A stretch of DNA of 64,000 nucleotides from Candidatus Corynebacterium faecigallinarum (GCA_019120175.1 DWVP01000019.1:62001-126000), one strand, 5' to 3'; positions 36,650 to 46,949 are shown, counted from the stretch's first letter. A program made the numbers and translations. The notes: a model not told the origin generated them from the sequence alone.

Positions 36650-37545
36650 GCCTGCTCCTTGGTGGTGTCGGTGGTGGTGTCGCTGGTGGTGTCGGTGTTC
36701 ATCTCGGTGATCAGTTCACCGAGCAGGGTGCCCATGTCCGTTGCCGCCGCGGCTCCGGCGGCCAGGACCTCCTCGTGGTTCAACGGCTCACCGGTGATCC
36801 CGGCGGCCAGGTTCGTCACCAGGGAGATCCCGAGCACCTCGACGCCGGCGGCGCGGGCGGCGATCGTCTCGTAGACCGTTGACATGCCGACCAGCCCCGC
36901 CCCCATGGTGCGCAGCATGTGGATCTCCGCCGGGGTCTCGTACTGCGGTCCCGGCATCATCGCGTACACCGCCTCGCGCATCCCCGGACGCAGGCGTCCG
37001 ACCATGTGGCGCAACCTCGGCGAGTAGGCGTCCACCAGGTTCACGAAATCGGCGCCGACCAGCGGGGTGCGCGCGGTCATGTTCAGGTGGTCGCTGATCA
37101 GCACCGGCTCGCCGACGCTCATGCCCTCGGCCAGCCCGCCGGCGGCATTGGTCAGCACCACCGTGGATACCCCGGCGGCCGCGGCGGTGCGGACCGCATG
37201 CGCGGTCCGCCACAGGGCGTGGCCCTCGTAGGCGTGGGTGCGTCCCAACAGGACGAGGACATTCAGCCCACCGATCCGCAGACTCCGGACCGTCCCGCCG
37301 TGGCCCTCGGCGGTCGGGGGAAGGAAACCGGGCAGGTCCGACATGGGGAACTCAGTGAACTCCGTCAGGCCGTCCGGCCCGTCTGCCCCTTTCACCCCGT
37401 CCCTAGAACACAGGACATCGGCGGCAGGACGCCACCCCGAGCCCAGGACAACAGCCACGTCATGGTGGTCACGTCCGGTGCGTTCAGCCAGTTCGGCGGC
37501 AGCGCGGTCCGCCAGTTCCGCCACGGAAAAGTCAGCGTCAGTCAT
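36646..37545 (-). CDS. Purine nucleoside phosphorylase
   Basis: Cleaves inosine and guanosine with phosphate to free base and ribose-1-phosphate. About 299 aa, of the trimeric type: VVLGSGW phosphate loop, [25 protein letters not shown], and [12 protein letters not shown] with the base-binding residues. The tail is Thr/Asp-rich ([12 protein letters not shown]). TATGCT lies seven bases before ATG MTDADFS, which supports this start and a leaderless mRNA. It is upstream of and coupled to the mutase gene. Confidence 0.93.
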   Translation of the reverse strand: MTDADFSVAELADRAAAELAERTGRDHHDVAVVLGSGWRPAADVLCSRDGVKGADGPDGLTEFTEFPMSDLPGFLPPTAEGHGGTVRSLRIGGLNVLVLLGRTHAYEGHALWRTAHAVRTAAAAGVSTVVLTNAAGGLAEGMSVGEPVLISDHLNMTARTPLVGADFVNLVDAYSPRLRHMVGRLRPGMREAVYAMMPGPQYETPAEIHMLRTMGAGLVGMSTVYETIAARAAGVEVLGISLVTNLAAGITGEPLNHEEVLAAGAAAATDMGTLLGELITEMNTDTTSDTTTDTTKEQA

Positions 37546-37647
37546 GGTTCCCAGCATAGGCCAGCGAGGGTGGCGGGCTGGCCGAACCCGTCAGGGTGGG
37601 AGCGGGACAGGCACCGGGGTAGGAGTCTGGGGCACAAGGTGGCTAGT

Positions 37648-37669
37648 ATGAACTGGCAATGAACTGCAT
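37648..37669. repeat. 11-bp tandem repeat ATGAACTGGCA/ATGAACTGCAT
   Basis: Two adjacent copies in the 153-bp region between divergent nucleoside phosphorylase and amidohydrolase genes. TAGTAT beside it is a possible -10 for the amidohydrolase. Confidence 0.35.
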
Positions 37670-37698
37670 GGTCTAGATGGTGAGGAGCACCGCCCACA

Positions 37699-38928
37699 GT
37701 GAGCACTCTCGGTTCCGCCGACACCGGCCCGGTGGCTGACGCCGTCGCGTCCTGGATCGTCGACAACCACGACCGGGTCATCGGCTGGCGGCGCTACCTG
37801 CATTCCCACCCCGAACTGTCCCACAAGGAGTTCGGGACCACCGAGTTCCTCGTCGAGACCCTCACCGAGGCCGGCCTGGAGCCGGTGCGGCTGCCGGGTA
37901 CCGGCGTGATCGTCGACATCGGTGAACCCGACCCGGCCACCCCCTTGATCGCCTTCCGCGCCGACATCGACGCCCTGCCGCTGACCGAGGTCACCGGACT
38001 GGACTTCGCCTCCACCACCCCCGGGGTGATGCACGCCTGCGGTCACGACATCCACACCACCGTGGTGCTCGGCCTGGCTTGCGCGCTGGCCGACCTGCAC
38101 CGTGACGGTGGGCTGGACCAGCGCGTCCGGTGTATCTTCCAGCCCGCCGAGGAGGTGCTCGACGGCGGTGCCACCGATGTCATCCGCGCCGGTGCCCTCG
38201 ACGGGGTCAGCCACATCTTCGCCGTGCACGCCGAGCCCAAGCTGCGGGCCGGCCAGATCGGTGTGAAGACCGGGGCGATCACCTCGGCCACCGATGTCGT
38301 GGAACTGGTGGTGCGCGGGCCCGGTGGTCACACCAGCCGTCCGCACCTCACCGCCGACGTGATCTTCGCGGTCGGCCAGCTGATCACCCAGCTGCCCGGT
38401 CTCCTGTCCCGCCGGGTCGATCCGCGTACCGGTACCGTGCTGACCTTCGGTGCGGTCAACGGCGGCTCCGCCTTCAACGCCATCCCGCAGCAGGCCACGC
38501 TGCTGGGTACCTTGCGTACCGGCAGCCCCACGGTATGGCGCACGCTGGACACGCTGTTCCCGGAGCTGGTGGAGCAGGTCCTCGCGCCTACCGGTGCCAC
38601 GGCCGAGATTCGCTACACCAAGGGTGTTCCGCCGGTGACCAACGACGACGCCTGTACCGCGCTCATGGCCCAGGCCGTCAAGGACGTGGACCCCTACGCA
38701 CTGCAGGAGGCCCCGCAGTCCTCCGGCGGCGAGGACTTCAGCTGGTACCTGGAGCACGTCCCCGGTGCCATGGCCCGGCTGGGTGCCTGGACCGGCGAGG
38801 GGGAGAAGCCAGACCTGCACCAGCCGAATATCGTGCTGGACGAGGCCTGCATCCCGGTGGGCGTGCGGCTGTTCGCCGGAGTGGTGGAGCAGTTCGGACG
38901 CGTCGAGGCCGACGCGTTGCAGATCTAG
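37699..38928 (+). CDS. M20-family amidohydrolase
   Basis: A 409-aa dinuclear metal hydrolase related to hippurate, N-acyl-amino-acid and indole-acetyl amidohydrolases. Metal ligands lie in RADIDALPL, MHACGHDIH near residue 112, FQPAEEVLDGG near 151, and a C-terminal SSGGEDFSWY. The dimerisation domain sits between about residues 195 and 310. The GTG start has GAGGAG about 11 bases upstream. The substrate is unknown; N-acyl amino acids or amino-acid conjugates are likely. Confidence 0.88.
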   Translation: MSTLGSADTGPVADAVASWIVDNHDRVIGWRRYLHSHPELSHKEFGTTEFLVETLTEAGLEPVRLPGTGVIVDIGEPDPATPLIAFRADIDALPLTEVTGLDFASTTPGVMHACGHDIHTTVVLGLACALADLHRDGGLDQRVRCIFQPAEEVLDGGATDVIRAGALDGVSHIFAVHAEPKLRAGQIGVKTGAITSATDVVELVVRGPGGHTSRPHLTADVIFAVGQLITQLPGLLSRRVDPRTGTVLTFGAVNGGSAFNAIPQQATLLGTLRTGSPTVWRTLDTLFPELVEQVLAPTGATAEIRYTKGVPPVTNDDACTALMAQAVKDVDPYALQEAPQSSGGEDFSWYLEHVPGAMARLGAWTGEGEKPDLHQPNIVLDEACIPVGVRLFAGVVEQFGRVEADALQI

Positions 38929-38964
38929 TAACGCGGCGCTGGTTCTACGGCGCTGCCGCTCGAC

Positions 38965-39777
38965 TCAGTCGTCGTCGGACTTACTGTGCTTGCCACTGCC
39001 GCCGCGGCCACCGCGGTTGGTGAACATGTTGCCGGCGCCCTTCACCGCACGCTGTGCCAGGTCCCAGGCCTCCGTGCCCATCTCCGACTGTTTCTGCCGA
39101 CGTTGTGCCTTACGCTCCTCGTTCGCGATCTGCTCGGCATGCGCCTTCTCCTCCAGCTCCAGCTGATGCTCACGGCGTAGTTGCTTGACCCGCGCACGCT
39201 CCAAGGCCTCGGGGGAGGGGGCGTGCCAGGACTCGGGGCCGATCTTGACCACGTACAACAGGATCGCCACCGCCGGGATGATGAGCAGCAACAGCGGGCC
39301 CGCCACCGAGGAGCTGAATATCCCGGCCCCGGCGATCGCCGCGATGGTGGTCAGCCCCATGATTCCGGCCCGCGGGCGGGCACCTCGGCGGTGCTGCTCG
39401 GCCAGTTCCTGGGCGGAGTAGACCGCCAGCTCCGTGCTGGTCCCACCGGTGTTGCCGGACAGTCGCGCCTGTTGGTCGGGCAGGGTGGGCAGATCGATGA
39501 ACAGGACGTCCAACTGGTCGCGGGTGGTTGCCGCCGCGGCGTCCCGGCAGCGGTCGTCGTATTCGGTCAGCGTGATCCTGCCGTCGGCGAAGTGCACGGC
39601 CAACAGAGACAGCGCGCCCTCGCGCTCGGCGTCGCCGACCCGGACGCCCGGGGTGGACGCCGCGGAGGACGACGCGGAGGACGACGGGGTGGACGAGGCG
39701 GCGGAGCTACGGGACGACTCGGGGTGCGACGTAGAGAAGTCCCTGTGCTTGGAGGGATCGTAGGGGACGCGTGCCAT
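38965..39777 (-). CDS. DUF1707 membrane protein
   Basis: A 270-aa protein: Ser-rich N-terminus, a DUF1707 module near residues 45-97 (RVGDAEREGALSLLAVHF, DGRITLTEYDDR), then a hydrophobic double segment (GLTTIAAIAGAGIF and AGPLLLLIIPAVAILLYVV) and a charged coiled-coil of about 50 residues. The function of the family is unknown. TAGACT lies six bases before the ATG, consistent with a leaderless start. It is a third DUF1707 protein in the window, with a different partner domain from the other two. Confidence 0.75.
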   Translation of the reverse strand: MARVPYDPSKHRDFSTSHPESSRSSAASSTPSSSASSSAASTPGVRVGDAEREGALSLLAVHFADGRITLTEYDDRCRDAAAATTRDQLDVLFIDLPTLPDQQARLSGNTGGTSTELAVYSAQELAEQHRRGARPRAGIMGLTTIAAIAGAGIFSSSVAGPLLLLIIPAVAILLYVVKIGPESWHAPSPEALERARVKQLRREHQLELEEKAHAEQIANEERKAQRRQKQSEMGTEAWDLAQRAVKGAGNMFTNRGGRGGSGKHSKSDDD

Positions 39778-39827
39778 GCCCCCAGTCTAGAGCACGGCTC
39801 GGACAGCACTGCGCTCCAAGCGGCTTC

Positions 39828-41417
39828 TCAGGCCCAGTCGAGCGTCCGACCGACCGCCTTGTTCCACAGGGCGAAGGCGGTGTCACGGTCGGCGGCGGCG
39901 ACATCCGGCAGGTAGCTGTGCTCCTCCTGCCACAGGGCGCGGATCTCCTCGACCCCGGAGAAGAACCCCACCGCCAGTCCGGCGGCGTAGGCCGCACCCA
40001 ACGCCGTGGTCTCGGTGACCTTCGGCACGGTGACCGGCACACCCAGCTGGTCGGACTGGAACTGCATCAGCAGCGAGTTGACCACCATGCCACCGTCGGC
40101 GCGCAGTCGGGTCAGCGGCACCCCGGTGTCGGCGTTCATCGCCTCGACGACCTCCCGGGTCTGGAAGGCGGTCGCCTCCAGCGCAGCACGCGCGATATGC
40201 GCCTTGGTGACGTAGCGGGTCAGCCCGGCGATCACGCCACGGGCCTCCGGCTCCCACCGGGGTGCGAGCAGACCGGAGAACGCCGGGACGACCACGCATC
40301 CACCGTTGTCCTCCACACTGCGGGCCAGGGCTTCGATCTGTGAGGAGTCGTCGATCAGCCCGAGGTTGTCGCGCAGCCACTGCACCAGCGAGCCGGTGAC
40401 CGCCACCGAGCCCTCGACGGCGTACACCGCCGGCTCATCGCCCAACCGGTAGGCGATGGTGGTGATCAGTCCGTGCTCCGAAGGCTTGGGTTCGGTGCCG
40501 GTGTTCATCAGCAGGAAGTTCCCGGTGCCGTAGGTGCACTTCGCCTCGCCGGGTTCGGTACAGGCCTGGCCGAAGGTGGCGGCCTGTTGGTCGCCGAGGA
40601 TGCCGGCGATCGGCACCCCGTGCACCGGCCCGGACCGCTCCACCTTGCCGAGAACCTCCGAGGAACTGACGATCTCGGGCAGCAGCGACATCGGCACACC
40701 CATCGCCTCGCACAGCTCCGGGTCCCACTGCTGGGTCCGCAGGTCCATCAGCATCGTGCGGGAGGCATTGGTGACGTCGGTGACGTGCCGGGCCTGGCCC
40801 CGCCGACCACCCGACGGTCCCCGTCCCCGACGGGAACTACGGGTCAGTTCCCACACCACCCAGGTGTCCATGGTGCCGAAGGCCAGTTCACCGCGCTCGG
40901 CGCGCTCGCGCACCCCCTCGACGTTGTCGAGGATCCAGCGGATCTTCGGCCCGGCGAAGTAGGTCGACACAGGCAGTCCGGTGCGCTTACGGAACATGTC
41001 GCCGTGCTCGGCGTCGAGCTGCTCACAGAACTCACCGGTGCGGGTGTCCTGCCAGACGATGGCGTTGTACACCGGCTCGCCGGTGTCCCGGTCCCAGATC
41101 ACCGTGGTCTCGCGCTGGTTGGTGATCCCAAGTGCGGCGATGTCCTCGGTACCGATGTCCGCCCGGGCGACACAGTCTCCGATGACCCGTCGGGTGTTGC
41201 GACGGATCTCCTCGGGGTCATGCTCCACCCACCCCGGCTGGGTGAAGATCTGCCGGTGCTCCAGCTGACTGGACTCGGTGATCGCCCCGGACGCGTCGAA
41301 GACGATCGCTCGGGAAGACGTGGTGCCCTGGTCGACGGCCAGGACGTAGCCCTGGTCGCGGCGCCGGTGCCAGGGCTGTCCGGTGGGGCGGAAGAGGTGG
41401 CTCAGGCGGTCGACCAT
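39828..41417 (-). CDS. glpK: Glycerol kinase
   Basis: Phosphorylates glycerol to sn-glycerol-3-phosphate. The FGGY-kinase fold is complete over 529 aa: [46 protein letters not shown], and RADGGMVVN. Two oddities: an N-terminal extension of about 20 residues before the usual start, and a basic insertion of about 18 residues ([16 protein letters not shown], near 193-210) before [11 protein letters not shown]. The AAAGGGAG site about 10 bases before the ATG supports the long N-terminus. No other glycerol gene is adjacent. Confidence 0.95.
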   Translation of the reverse strand: MVDRLSHLFRPTGQPWHRRRDQGYVLAVDQGTTSSRAIVFDASGAITESSQLEHRQIFTQPGWVEHDPEEIRRNTRRVIGDCVARADIGTEDIAALGITNQRETTVIWDRDTGEPVYNAIVWQDTRTGEFCEQLDAEHGDMFRKRTGLPVSTYFAGPKIRWILDNVEGVRERAERGELAFGTMDTWVVWELTRSSRRGRGPSGGRRGQARHVTDVTNASRTMLMDLRTQQWDPELCEAMGVPMSLLPEIVSSSEVLGKVERSGPVHGVPIAGILGDQQAATFGQACTEPGEAKCTYGTGNFLLMNTGTEPKPSEHGLITTIAYRLGDEPAVYAVEGSVAVTGSLVQWLRDNLGLIDDSSQIEALARSVEDNGGCVVVPAFSGLLAPRWEPEARGVIAGLTRYVTKAHIARAALEATAFQTREVVEAMNADTGVPLTRLRADGGMVVNSLLMQFQSDQLGVPVTVPKVTETTALGAAYAAGLAVGFFSGVEEIRALWQEEHSYLPDVAAADRDTAFALWNKAVGRTLDWA

Positions 41418-41451
41418 GGTGGGGGACTCCCTTTGACTCTGCTAGCTAGGG

Positions 41452-43233
41452 TCAGACGATCTTCAGCATCGGCTGGGACTTGGTGACACCGTCGCCGGCG
41501 GCAACGGCCAGGTCGGCCACGGTACCGGCCTTGTGAGCCTTCACTGAGTTCTCCATCTTCATCGCCTCGATGACCAGCAGCGGGTCACCCTCGGCGACCT
41601 CGGCTCCCTCGGTGACCAACACGGTCACCACGGTGCCCTGCATCGGTGCCACGGCCGTGTCACCGGAGACCTTGACCTCGCGGCGTCCCGACGAACGCCG
41701 ACCGCTGCGGCTGCGCCCTGCCCCGGTGCCGACCAGGTCACCCGGGACGGTGACCTCCACCCGGCGACCGTCGACCTCCACCGCGATACGCCGCGGCGGC
41801 ACTGCAGCACCAGCGGCGTCGGCACCGGCACCGGCGACACCGTCGGACGGGTCCGTCCACGGCTCCAACTGGTTGTCCCACTCCTCCTCGATCCACCGGG
41901 TGTAGACCTCCAGCGAGTCACCGGTGAAGGCCGGCTCATCGAGGACGGCACGGTGGAAGGGGATCACGGTGGGCAGGCCCTCGACGACGTACTCGTCCAG
42001 GGCGCGACGGGCGCGGGCCAACACCTGGTCCCGGTCTTCGCCGGTGACGATGAGCTTGGCGAGCATCGAGTCGAACTGACCGCCGATCACGGTGCCGGCC
42101 TCTGTACCGGAATCCACGCGCACACCCGGGCCGGCCGGCTCGCGGTAGGCGGTGACGGTGCCGGGGTGGGGCATGAAGTTCGCCGCGGCGTCCTCCCCGT
42201 TGATCCGGAACTCGATGGAGTGGCCGCGGATCTCCGGGTCGGTGGTGCGGGAGAGCTCGAGACCCTCGGCGATGCGGAACTGCTCACGCACCAGGTCCCA
42301 GCCGCTGACCTCCTCGGTCACCGGATGCTCGACCTGCAGGCGGGTGTTGACCTCGAGGAAGGAGATCAGGCCGTCCGACCCGACGAGGTACTCCACGGTA
42401 CCGGCACCGTGGTAGCCGGCCTCCCGCATGATCGCCTTGGCCGACTCGCGCAGGCGGGCGTCCTGATCTTCGGTGAGGAACGGCGCGGGGGCCTCCTCGA
42501 CCAGCTTCTGGAAACGACGCTGTAGCGAGCAGTCCCGGGTGGAGGGGACCACGTAATTGCCGTGGGTGTCTGCGAGTACCTGGCACTCCACGTGGCGGGC
42601 CCGGTCGAGGTACCGCTCCACGAAGCACTCGCCACGACCGAAAGCTTTCTCGGCCTCACGGGTCGCGGAGGCGAAGAGCTCGGGGATCTCCTCGATGGTG
42701 TGGGCGACCTTCATACCGCGTCCGCCACCGCCGAAGGCGGCCTTCACCGCGACGGGCAGGCCGTGCTCTTCGGCGAAGGCGATGATCTCCTCGGCGTCGG
42801 CGACCGGCTCAGGGGTGCCCGGCACCATCGGGGCGTCGACCTTCTCCGCGTAGTGGCGTGCGGTGACCTTGTCACCCAGCTCACGGATCGCCGAGGGCGG
42901 TGGGCCGATCCAGGTCAGTCCGGCGTCGATGACGGCCTGGGCGAAGTCGGCGTTCTCGGAGAGGAATCCGTAGCCCGGGTGCACCGCATCGGCCCCGGAG
43001 CGCGTCGCGGCGTCGATGACCTTGGCGATGTCGAGGTAGGAGTCGGCGGAGGTGGTGCCGCCGAGGGCGAAGGCCTCGTCCGCCATCCGCACGAAGGGGG
43101 CGGTGGCGTCCGGCTCGGCGTAGACGGCCACCGAGGCGATACCCTCGTCGCGGGCAGCCCGGATGACCCGGACGGCGATCTCGCCACGGTTCGCGACGAG
43201 CACCTTCGACAATTTCCGGACCTCTACCGGCAC
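41452..43233 (-). CDS. accBC: Acyl-CoA carboxylase alpha subunit (biotin carboxylase + BCCP)
   Basis: Carboxylates its own biotin and presents it to the beta subunit, for acetyl- and long-chain acyl-CoA carboxylation in fatty and mycolic acid synthesis. The 593-aa chain has a biotin carboxylase domain ([16 protein letters not shown]-grasp loop [25 protein letters not shown]) and a C-terminal biotinyl domain with the acceptor Lys in EAMKMENS. The start is a GTG with GAGGAG five bases before it; an earlier GTG overlaps that site. Subunits AccE and AccD are encoded a little upstream on the same strand. Confidence 0.96.
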   Translation of the reverse strand: MPVEVRKLSKVLVANRGEIAVRVIRAARDEGIASVAVYAEPDATAPFVRMADEAFALGGTTSADSYLDIAKVIDAATRSGADAVHPGYGFLSENADFAQAVIDAGLTWIGPPPSAIRELGDKVTARHYAEKVDAPMVPGTPEPVADAEEIIAFAEEHGLPVAVKAAFGGGGRGMKVAHTIEEIPELFASATREAEKAFGRGECFVERYLDRARHVECQVLADTHGNYVVPSTRDCSLQRRFQKLVEEAPAPFLTEDQDARLRESAKAIMREAGYHGAGTVEYLVGSDGLISFLEVNTRLQVEHPVTEEVSGWDLVREQFRIAEGLELSRTTDPEIRGHSIEFRINGEDAAANFMPHPGTVTAYREPAGPGVRVDSGTEAGTVIGGQFDSMLAKLIVTGEDRDQVLARARRALDEYVVEGLPTVIPFHRAVLDEPAFTGDSLEVYTRWIEEEWDNQLEPWTDPSDGVAGAGADAAGAAVPPRRIAVEVDGRRVEVTVPGDLVGTGAGRSRSGRRSSGRREVKVSGDTAVAPMQGTVVTVLVTEGAEVAEGDPLLVIEAMKMENSVKAHKAGTVADLAVAAGDGVTKSQPMLKIV

Positions 43234-43326
43234 ATCCACTCCTCGTTATCTTTCATCTGCAGTCAGAAGCAAAACACTGACGTTACTATTCCACAGCGAC
43301 TGTTCCAACACAGGTGTTGCGTGGTG

Positions 43327-44193
43327 TCAGGCACCGGTGTCGATCGGCATACGGACCATGTTTCCCCACTCCAGCCAGGAACCGTCGTAGGCGCGCACAT
43401 TCCCCCACCCCAGAAGGTGGTGCAGAACGAACCACAGGTGGGACGCCCGGGCACCCGAGTGGCAGTAGGGCACCGTGGTGACCGCCGGATCCAGGGAGGA
43501 GAAGGTCTCCTCCAGTTGGGGCCGGGACTGGAACCGGTGGTTGGGCAGCAGCGCCGCCCGCGGCGGGAAGTTCACCGCACCGGGAATATGACCGGTGCGG
43601 CTGGTGGCCTCCGCCGGGGCGACGCCGATGAAGTCCTCGGCGTCCCGCATGTCGACCAGCTGGAGCCGGTCGGAGAGGTTGGCGCGGATCTCGTCGACGA
43701 AGATGCGGTGGTTGGTGTCGTCCCGCTCGACGACCGGGTAGCCGGTGGTGGGGGACGGCGGGGCATCGTAGGACGTCTCGCGTTCGTCCTGCATCCAGGC
43801 GTCACGGCCACCGTCGAGCAGCCGGACGTCCGGATGCCCGAAAAGCTCGAACACCCACAGGGTGTAGGTGGCCCACAGGTTCGAGTCGTTGCCGTACACC
43901 ACCACGGTGTCGTCCCGGGTGATGCCCTTGCTGTCCATCAGTGCGGCGAAGGCCTCACCGTCGAGGAAGTCGCGGGTCACCGGATCGCCGAGGTCCTCGT
44001 GCAGGTCGATTCGGATGGCGGTGGGCAGGTGGCCGATGTTGTAGAGGATCGGATCGGAGTCCGACTCCACCACCTTCAGCCCTGGGCCTCCCAGCTTCGC
44101 GCCGAGCCAGGAGCTGGTGACCAGCTTCTCCGGGTGGGCGTACTGGTGCAGCTGCGGGTTGGGGTCACGTTCGATTCCCACGGGTGAGGGCAC
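43327..44193 (-). CDS. sseA: Rhodanese-type thiosulfate sulfurtransferase
   Basis: A 288-aa tandem-rhodanese enzyme moving sulfane sulfur from thiosulfate or 3-mercaptopyruvate. The inactive first domain ends near LDGGRDAWM, and the second carries the catalytic Cys in PYCHSGARASH. In corynebacteria and mycobacteria this gene often neighbours acyl-CoA carboxylase genes, as here. The start is uncertain: a GTG just after AAAGG, with a second GTG four codons on. TACACT lies upstream as a probable -10. Confidence 0.9.
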   Translation of the reverse strand: MPSPVGIERDPNPQLHQYAHPEKLVTSSWLGAKLGGPGLKVVESDSDPILYNIGHLPTAIRIDLHEDLGDPVTRDFLDGEAFAALMDSKGITRDDTVVVYGNDSNLWATYTLWVFELFGHPDVRLLDGGRDAWMQDERETSYDAPPSPTTGYPVVERDDTNHRIFVDEIRANLSDRLQLVDMRDAEDFIGVAPAEATSRTGHIPGAVNFPPRAALLPNHRFQSRPQLEETFSSLDPAVTTVPYCHSGARASHLWFVLHHLLGWGNVRAYDGSWLEWGNMVRMPIDTGA

Positions 44194-44309
44194 CGCCTTT
44201 CATGTCGATACCTTGTAGTGTAACCGCCCCGGCGGTGTGGCTCATGCTCGTTCGGGGTTTTTGGGGACGCCCAGGGGGATGCCCGGTCCAGCCCCCGGTC
44301 AGGCTCGAA

Positions 44310-45002
44310 TTAGCCTGCGGCGTTCCAGAAGTCGGAGACATTCCGTCCGGCACCGGTGATCGCCTGGCGTACCAGGGGCAGTGACAGTCCGATCACGCTG
44401 GAAGGGTCCCCCTCGATCCGGTCGATGAACCAGCCGCCCAGGGCTTCCAGGGTGAATGCGCCGGCGCAGGCCAGCGGCTCCCCGGTCTCGGCGTAGGCGC
44501 GGATGTCGGTGTCGGTGGCCTCGGCGAAGTGGACGACCGTCTCGCTGACCGCGGTCTCCACCGGGGTGAACCCGGTCGTGCCGGTGTCTGGATCGACCAT
44601 GACGTTCGTGAAGGCGTGTCCGGTGATCAGGCTCGCCGTGCGGCCCCGCTGCTGCTGCCACCGGGCCACGGTCTTCTCCACGGTGTGTGGCTTTCCCTGC
44701 AGCTGGCCGTCGAGCAGCAGCATCGAGTCACCGGCGACGACCAGGGAACCGGACGGGATATCCCCGGCGAACTGCTCGCTCACCGCCGCACACTTCGCCG
44801 CGGCCAGGTGGGCGACGACCTGGGCAGGGGAGGGGTCGGGGTGCCGGGCGTGCAGCTCGGCGGTGGCGGCGTCTTCGTCGACCCCGGGGACCAGCACCAG
44901 CGGTTCGATGCCGCCGGAACGCAGTACCGACAGTCGGGACGGGGAGGAGGACGCCAGGACGATGCGGGGTGCCGACTCAGCCGACCCAGCTGACTCAGCC
45001 AC
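44310..45002 (-). CDS. maf: Maf-family nucleotide pyrophosphatase
   Basis: A 230-aa Maf/HAM1-related protein hydrolysing non-canonical or selected NTPs to monophosphates. The N-terminal LASSSPSRLSVL is the family signature, with PGVDEDA, VVAGDSMLLLDG and the C-terminal GGWFIDRIEGD also conserved. It overlaps accE by 8 bp at its start and is thus coupled to the carboxylase genes. The N-terminus carries a short extra Ala/Ser segment (MAESAGSAESAP). Confidence 0.92.
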   Translation of the reverse strand: MAESAGSAESAPRIVLASSSPSRLSVLRSGGIEPLVLVPGVDEDAATAELHARHPDPSPAQVVAHLAAAKCAAVSEQFAGDIPSGSLVVAGDSMLLLDGQLQGKPHTVEKTVARWQQQRGRTASLITGHAFTNVMVDPDTGTTGFTPVETAVSETVVHFAEATDTDIRAYAETGEPLACAGAFTLEALGGWFIDRIEGDPSSVIGLSLPLVRQAITGAGRNVSDFWNAAG

Positions 45003-45270
45003 GGAAGCCCGTCGGGTTGAAGTTGCTCACTCCACGCAGGGACTCCGCCGGGGTGCCCCACAGACCTTTGGCGTGGGTGCGGGCGGACCGGCGGGCGGTC
45101 TCCCGGGCCTCGGTGGTGTTGGCGGTGGCGGCCGCTGCGGCGGCAGCGGACTCGGCGACGATGGTCGACAGTGCCTGGCTGATCGCCTCGGTCTCGACCT
45201 CGTCGACGGTGCCCTTGACGACCGTGATCGCTGTGACGGGCACGGTGGGCGACTGCTGGGGCTGGGTCAT
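44995..45270 (-). CDS. accE: Acyl-CoA carboxylase epsilon subunit
   Basis: A 91-aa small subunit found in actinobacterial acyl-CoA carboxylases, which stabilises the AccD-AccBC complex. The beta strand VTAITVVKGTVDEVE, the Ala-rich central helix and the end LWGTPAESLRGVSNFNPTGFRG (in part) are typical. It lies 25 bp after accD and overlaps maf, so accD-accE-maf form one unit. Confidence 0.92.
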   Translation of the reverse strand: MTQPQQSPTVPVTAITVVKGTVDEVETEAISQALSTIVAESAAAAAAATANTTEARETARRSARTHAKGLWGTPAESLRGVSNFNPTGFRG

Positions 45271-45295
45271 GGTGTGCTCCTTCTCCCGGGTCCGG

Positions 45296-46900
45296 TTACA
45301 GCGCCGGGTTGCCGTGCTTGCGGGCCGGGCTGTCGACGACCTTGCGCTCCAGTAGCCCCAGTCCGTCGGCGACCTGACGGCGGGTGTCGTTCGGGGCGAT
45401 GACCGCGTCGACGTAACCCCGCTCGGCGGCGGCGTAGGGGTTGACCTGGGTGCGCTCGATCTCCTCGGTGAACTCGGCGGTCAGCGCGGCGACGTCCTTC
45501 TTCCGGCGCTTGGCCTTCGCCAGGGCGTCGGCGTGGACCAGTGCGACGGTGTTCTCCGCGTCGGCGTGGGAGATCTGCGCGCTCGGCCAGGCGAAGACCA
45601 GGTCAGCGCCGATGTTCTTGGAGCCCAGCGCGATGTAGGACGTCCCGAAGGCCTTGCGCGTCACCACGGTGATCATTCCCACCGTTGCCTCGGCGACGGC
45701 GTACAGCAACACCGAGGAGCGACGCAGCAGCCCGTTGTGCTCCTCCGCCGTGCCGGGGAGGAAACCGGGGGAGTCGACGAGGAACAGCAGCGGGATATTG
45801 AAGGCGTCGCAGGTACGGACGAACCGGGCAGCCTTCTCGGACGCTGCGGTGTCCAGCGCACCGGCCAGCACCAGCGGCTGGGTGGCGATGACACCGACGG
45901 CGCGTCCCTCGACCCGGGCGAAGGCGGTGATGACGTTGCCGGCGAACTCCGGCTGCAGCTCCAGCAGGCTGCCCGGGTCGACGATCCTGGTGATGGCCTC
46001 GGTCATGTCGTAGCCGGCCAGCGGGGAGTCGGGGACCAGGGTGTCCAGGGCAGTGGCGGCGGTGGCGGCAGAATCGGCGGACTCGGCAGGCACCTCCGGC
46101 ACCACCGAGCGGTTGTTCGACGGCAGGTGGGCCAGGGCGTCCCGTACGAAACCGAGGGCCTGGGTGTCGTCGGCAGCGGTGTGGTGCGAGGTGCCGGTGC
46201 GTCCGGCGTGCACGGCGGCGGAACCCAGCTCCTCGGCGCTGACAGCCTCGCCGACGACGCGCTCGGTCGTCGCCGCGTCAGTGAGGTACAGCGAGGCGCC
46301 TTCGACCATGACCACGATATCGGCCAGGACCGGCTGGTGGGCCTCGGTGCCCGCCGTCGGACCGGCGATCACGGAGATCTGCGGCACCACACCGGAGAGC
46401 TCGGCGCGCAGCTTGTACAGCCGGGCGGCCATGCCGAGGGAGACGACCCCCTCGCCGACGCGGGCACCGGTGGAGTCATGGATGCCGACCAGCGGGACGC
46501 CCGAGCGTCCGGCCAGCTCCATGACCTTGGTCAGCTTCTCGGCGTGCACCTCGCCGACGGTGCCGTCGAAGACCGTGCCGTCCTGCGAGAACACGCAGAC
46601 CTGGCGACCGTCGACGGTGCCGTACCCGGTGACCACGCCGTCGGAGACAGGGCGGGACCGGTCCAGATTGTAGAAGGTGGAGCGGTGCCGGGCCAGGGCG
46701 TCGATCTCGACGAAGGAACCCGGGTCCAGCAGCTGCTCGACACGCTCCCGGGCGGTGAGCCGGCCGGCCTCGTGCACGGCGGCGACGGCACCCTCCCCGG
46801 CCGGGGCAGCGGTCTCCGCCAGACGCTGACGGAGATCCTCGAGCTTGCCTGCGGTCGTCGCTGTGTCGGCCGGGTTGGGCACGGAGGTCGGTGAAGTCAT
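45296..46900 (-). CDS. accD: Acyl-CoA carboxylase beta subunit (carboxyltransferase)
   Basis: Transfers carboxyl from biotin of AccBC to acetyl-, propionyl- or long-chain acyl-CoA. The 534-aa chain has two crotonase-like halves: the first with SQDGTVFDGTVGEVHAEK, GIHDSTGARVGEG and IAGPTAGTEAHQP, the second with VDPGSLLELQPEFAGN and LVDSPGFLPGTAEEH. It resembles DtsR-type subunits; which of the paralogues it is cannot be told. The ATG at MTSPTSV is set by TACACT seven bases upstream, a leaderless arrangement, although the frame stays open for 157 more codons. Confidence 0.93.
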   Translation of the reverse strand: MTSPTSVPNPADTATTAGKLEDLRQRLAETAAPAGEGAVAAVHEAGRLTARERVEQLLDPGSFVEIDALARHRSTFYNLDRSRPVSDGVVTGYGTVDGRQVCVFSQDGTVFDGTVGEVHAEKLTKVMELAGRSGVPLVGIHDSTGARVGEGVVSLGMAARLYKLRAELSGVVPQISVIAGPTAGTEAHQPVLADIVVMVEGASLYLTDAATTERVVGEAVSAEELGSAAVHAGRTGTSHHTAADDTQALGFVRDALAHLPSNNRSVVPEVPAESADSAATAATALDTLVPDSPLAGYDMTEAITRIVDPGSLLELQPEFAGNVITAFARVEGRAVGVIATQPLVLAGALDTAASEKAARFVRTCDAFNIPLLFLVDSPGFLPGTAEEHNGLLRRSSVLLYAVAEATVGMITVVTRKAFGTSYIALGSKNIGADLVFAWPSAQISHADAENTVALVHADALAKAKRRKKDVAALTAEFTEEIERTQVNPYAAAERGYVDAVIAPNDTRRQVADGLGLLERKVVDSPARKHGNPAL

Positions 46901-46907
46901 ACACAAC

Positions 46908-46942
46908 AGTGTAGAAGCATTGGTGCCGAAGGGCGTTACTCT
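46908..46942. promoter_or_regulatory. Bidirectional accD/birA promoter
   Basis: In a 49-bp gap, TACACT on the minus strand lies seven bases before the accD ATG and TACTCT on the plus strand lies seven bases before the birA ATG. The two -10 elements are about 23 bases apart and face away from each other, so polymerases would compete for the same DNA. Neither gene has a ribosome site. No good -35 is seen for either. Confidence 0.6.
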
Positions 46943-46949
46943 GGTCAAC

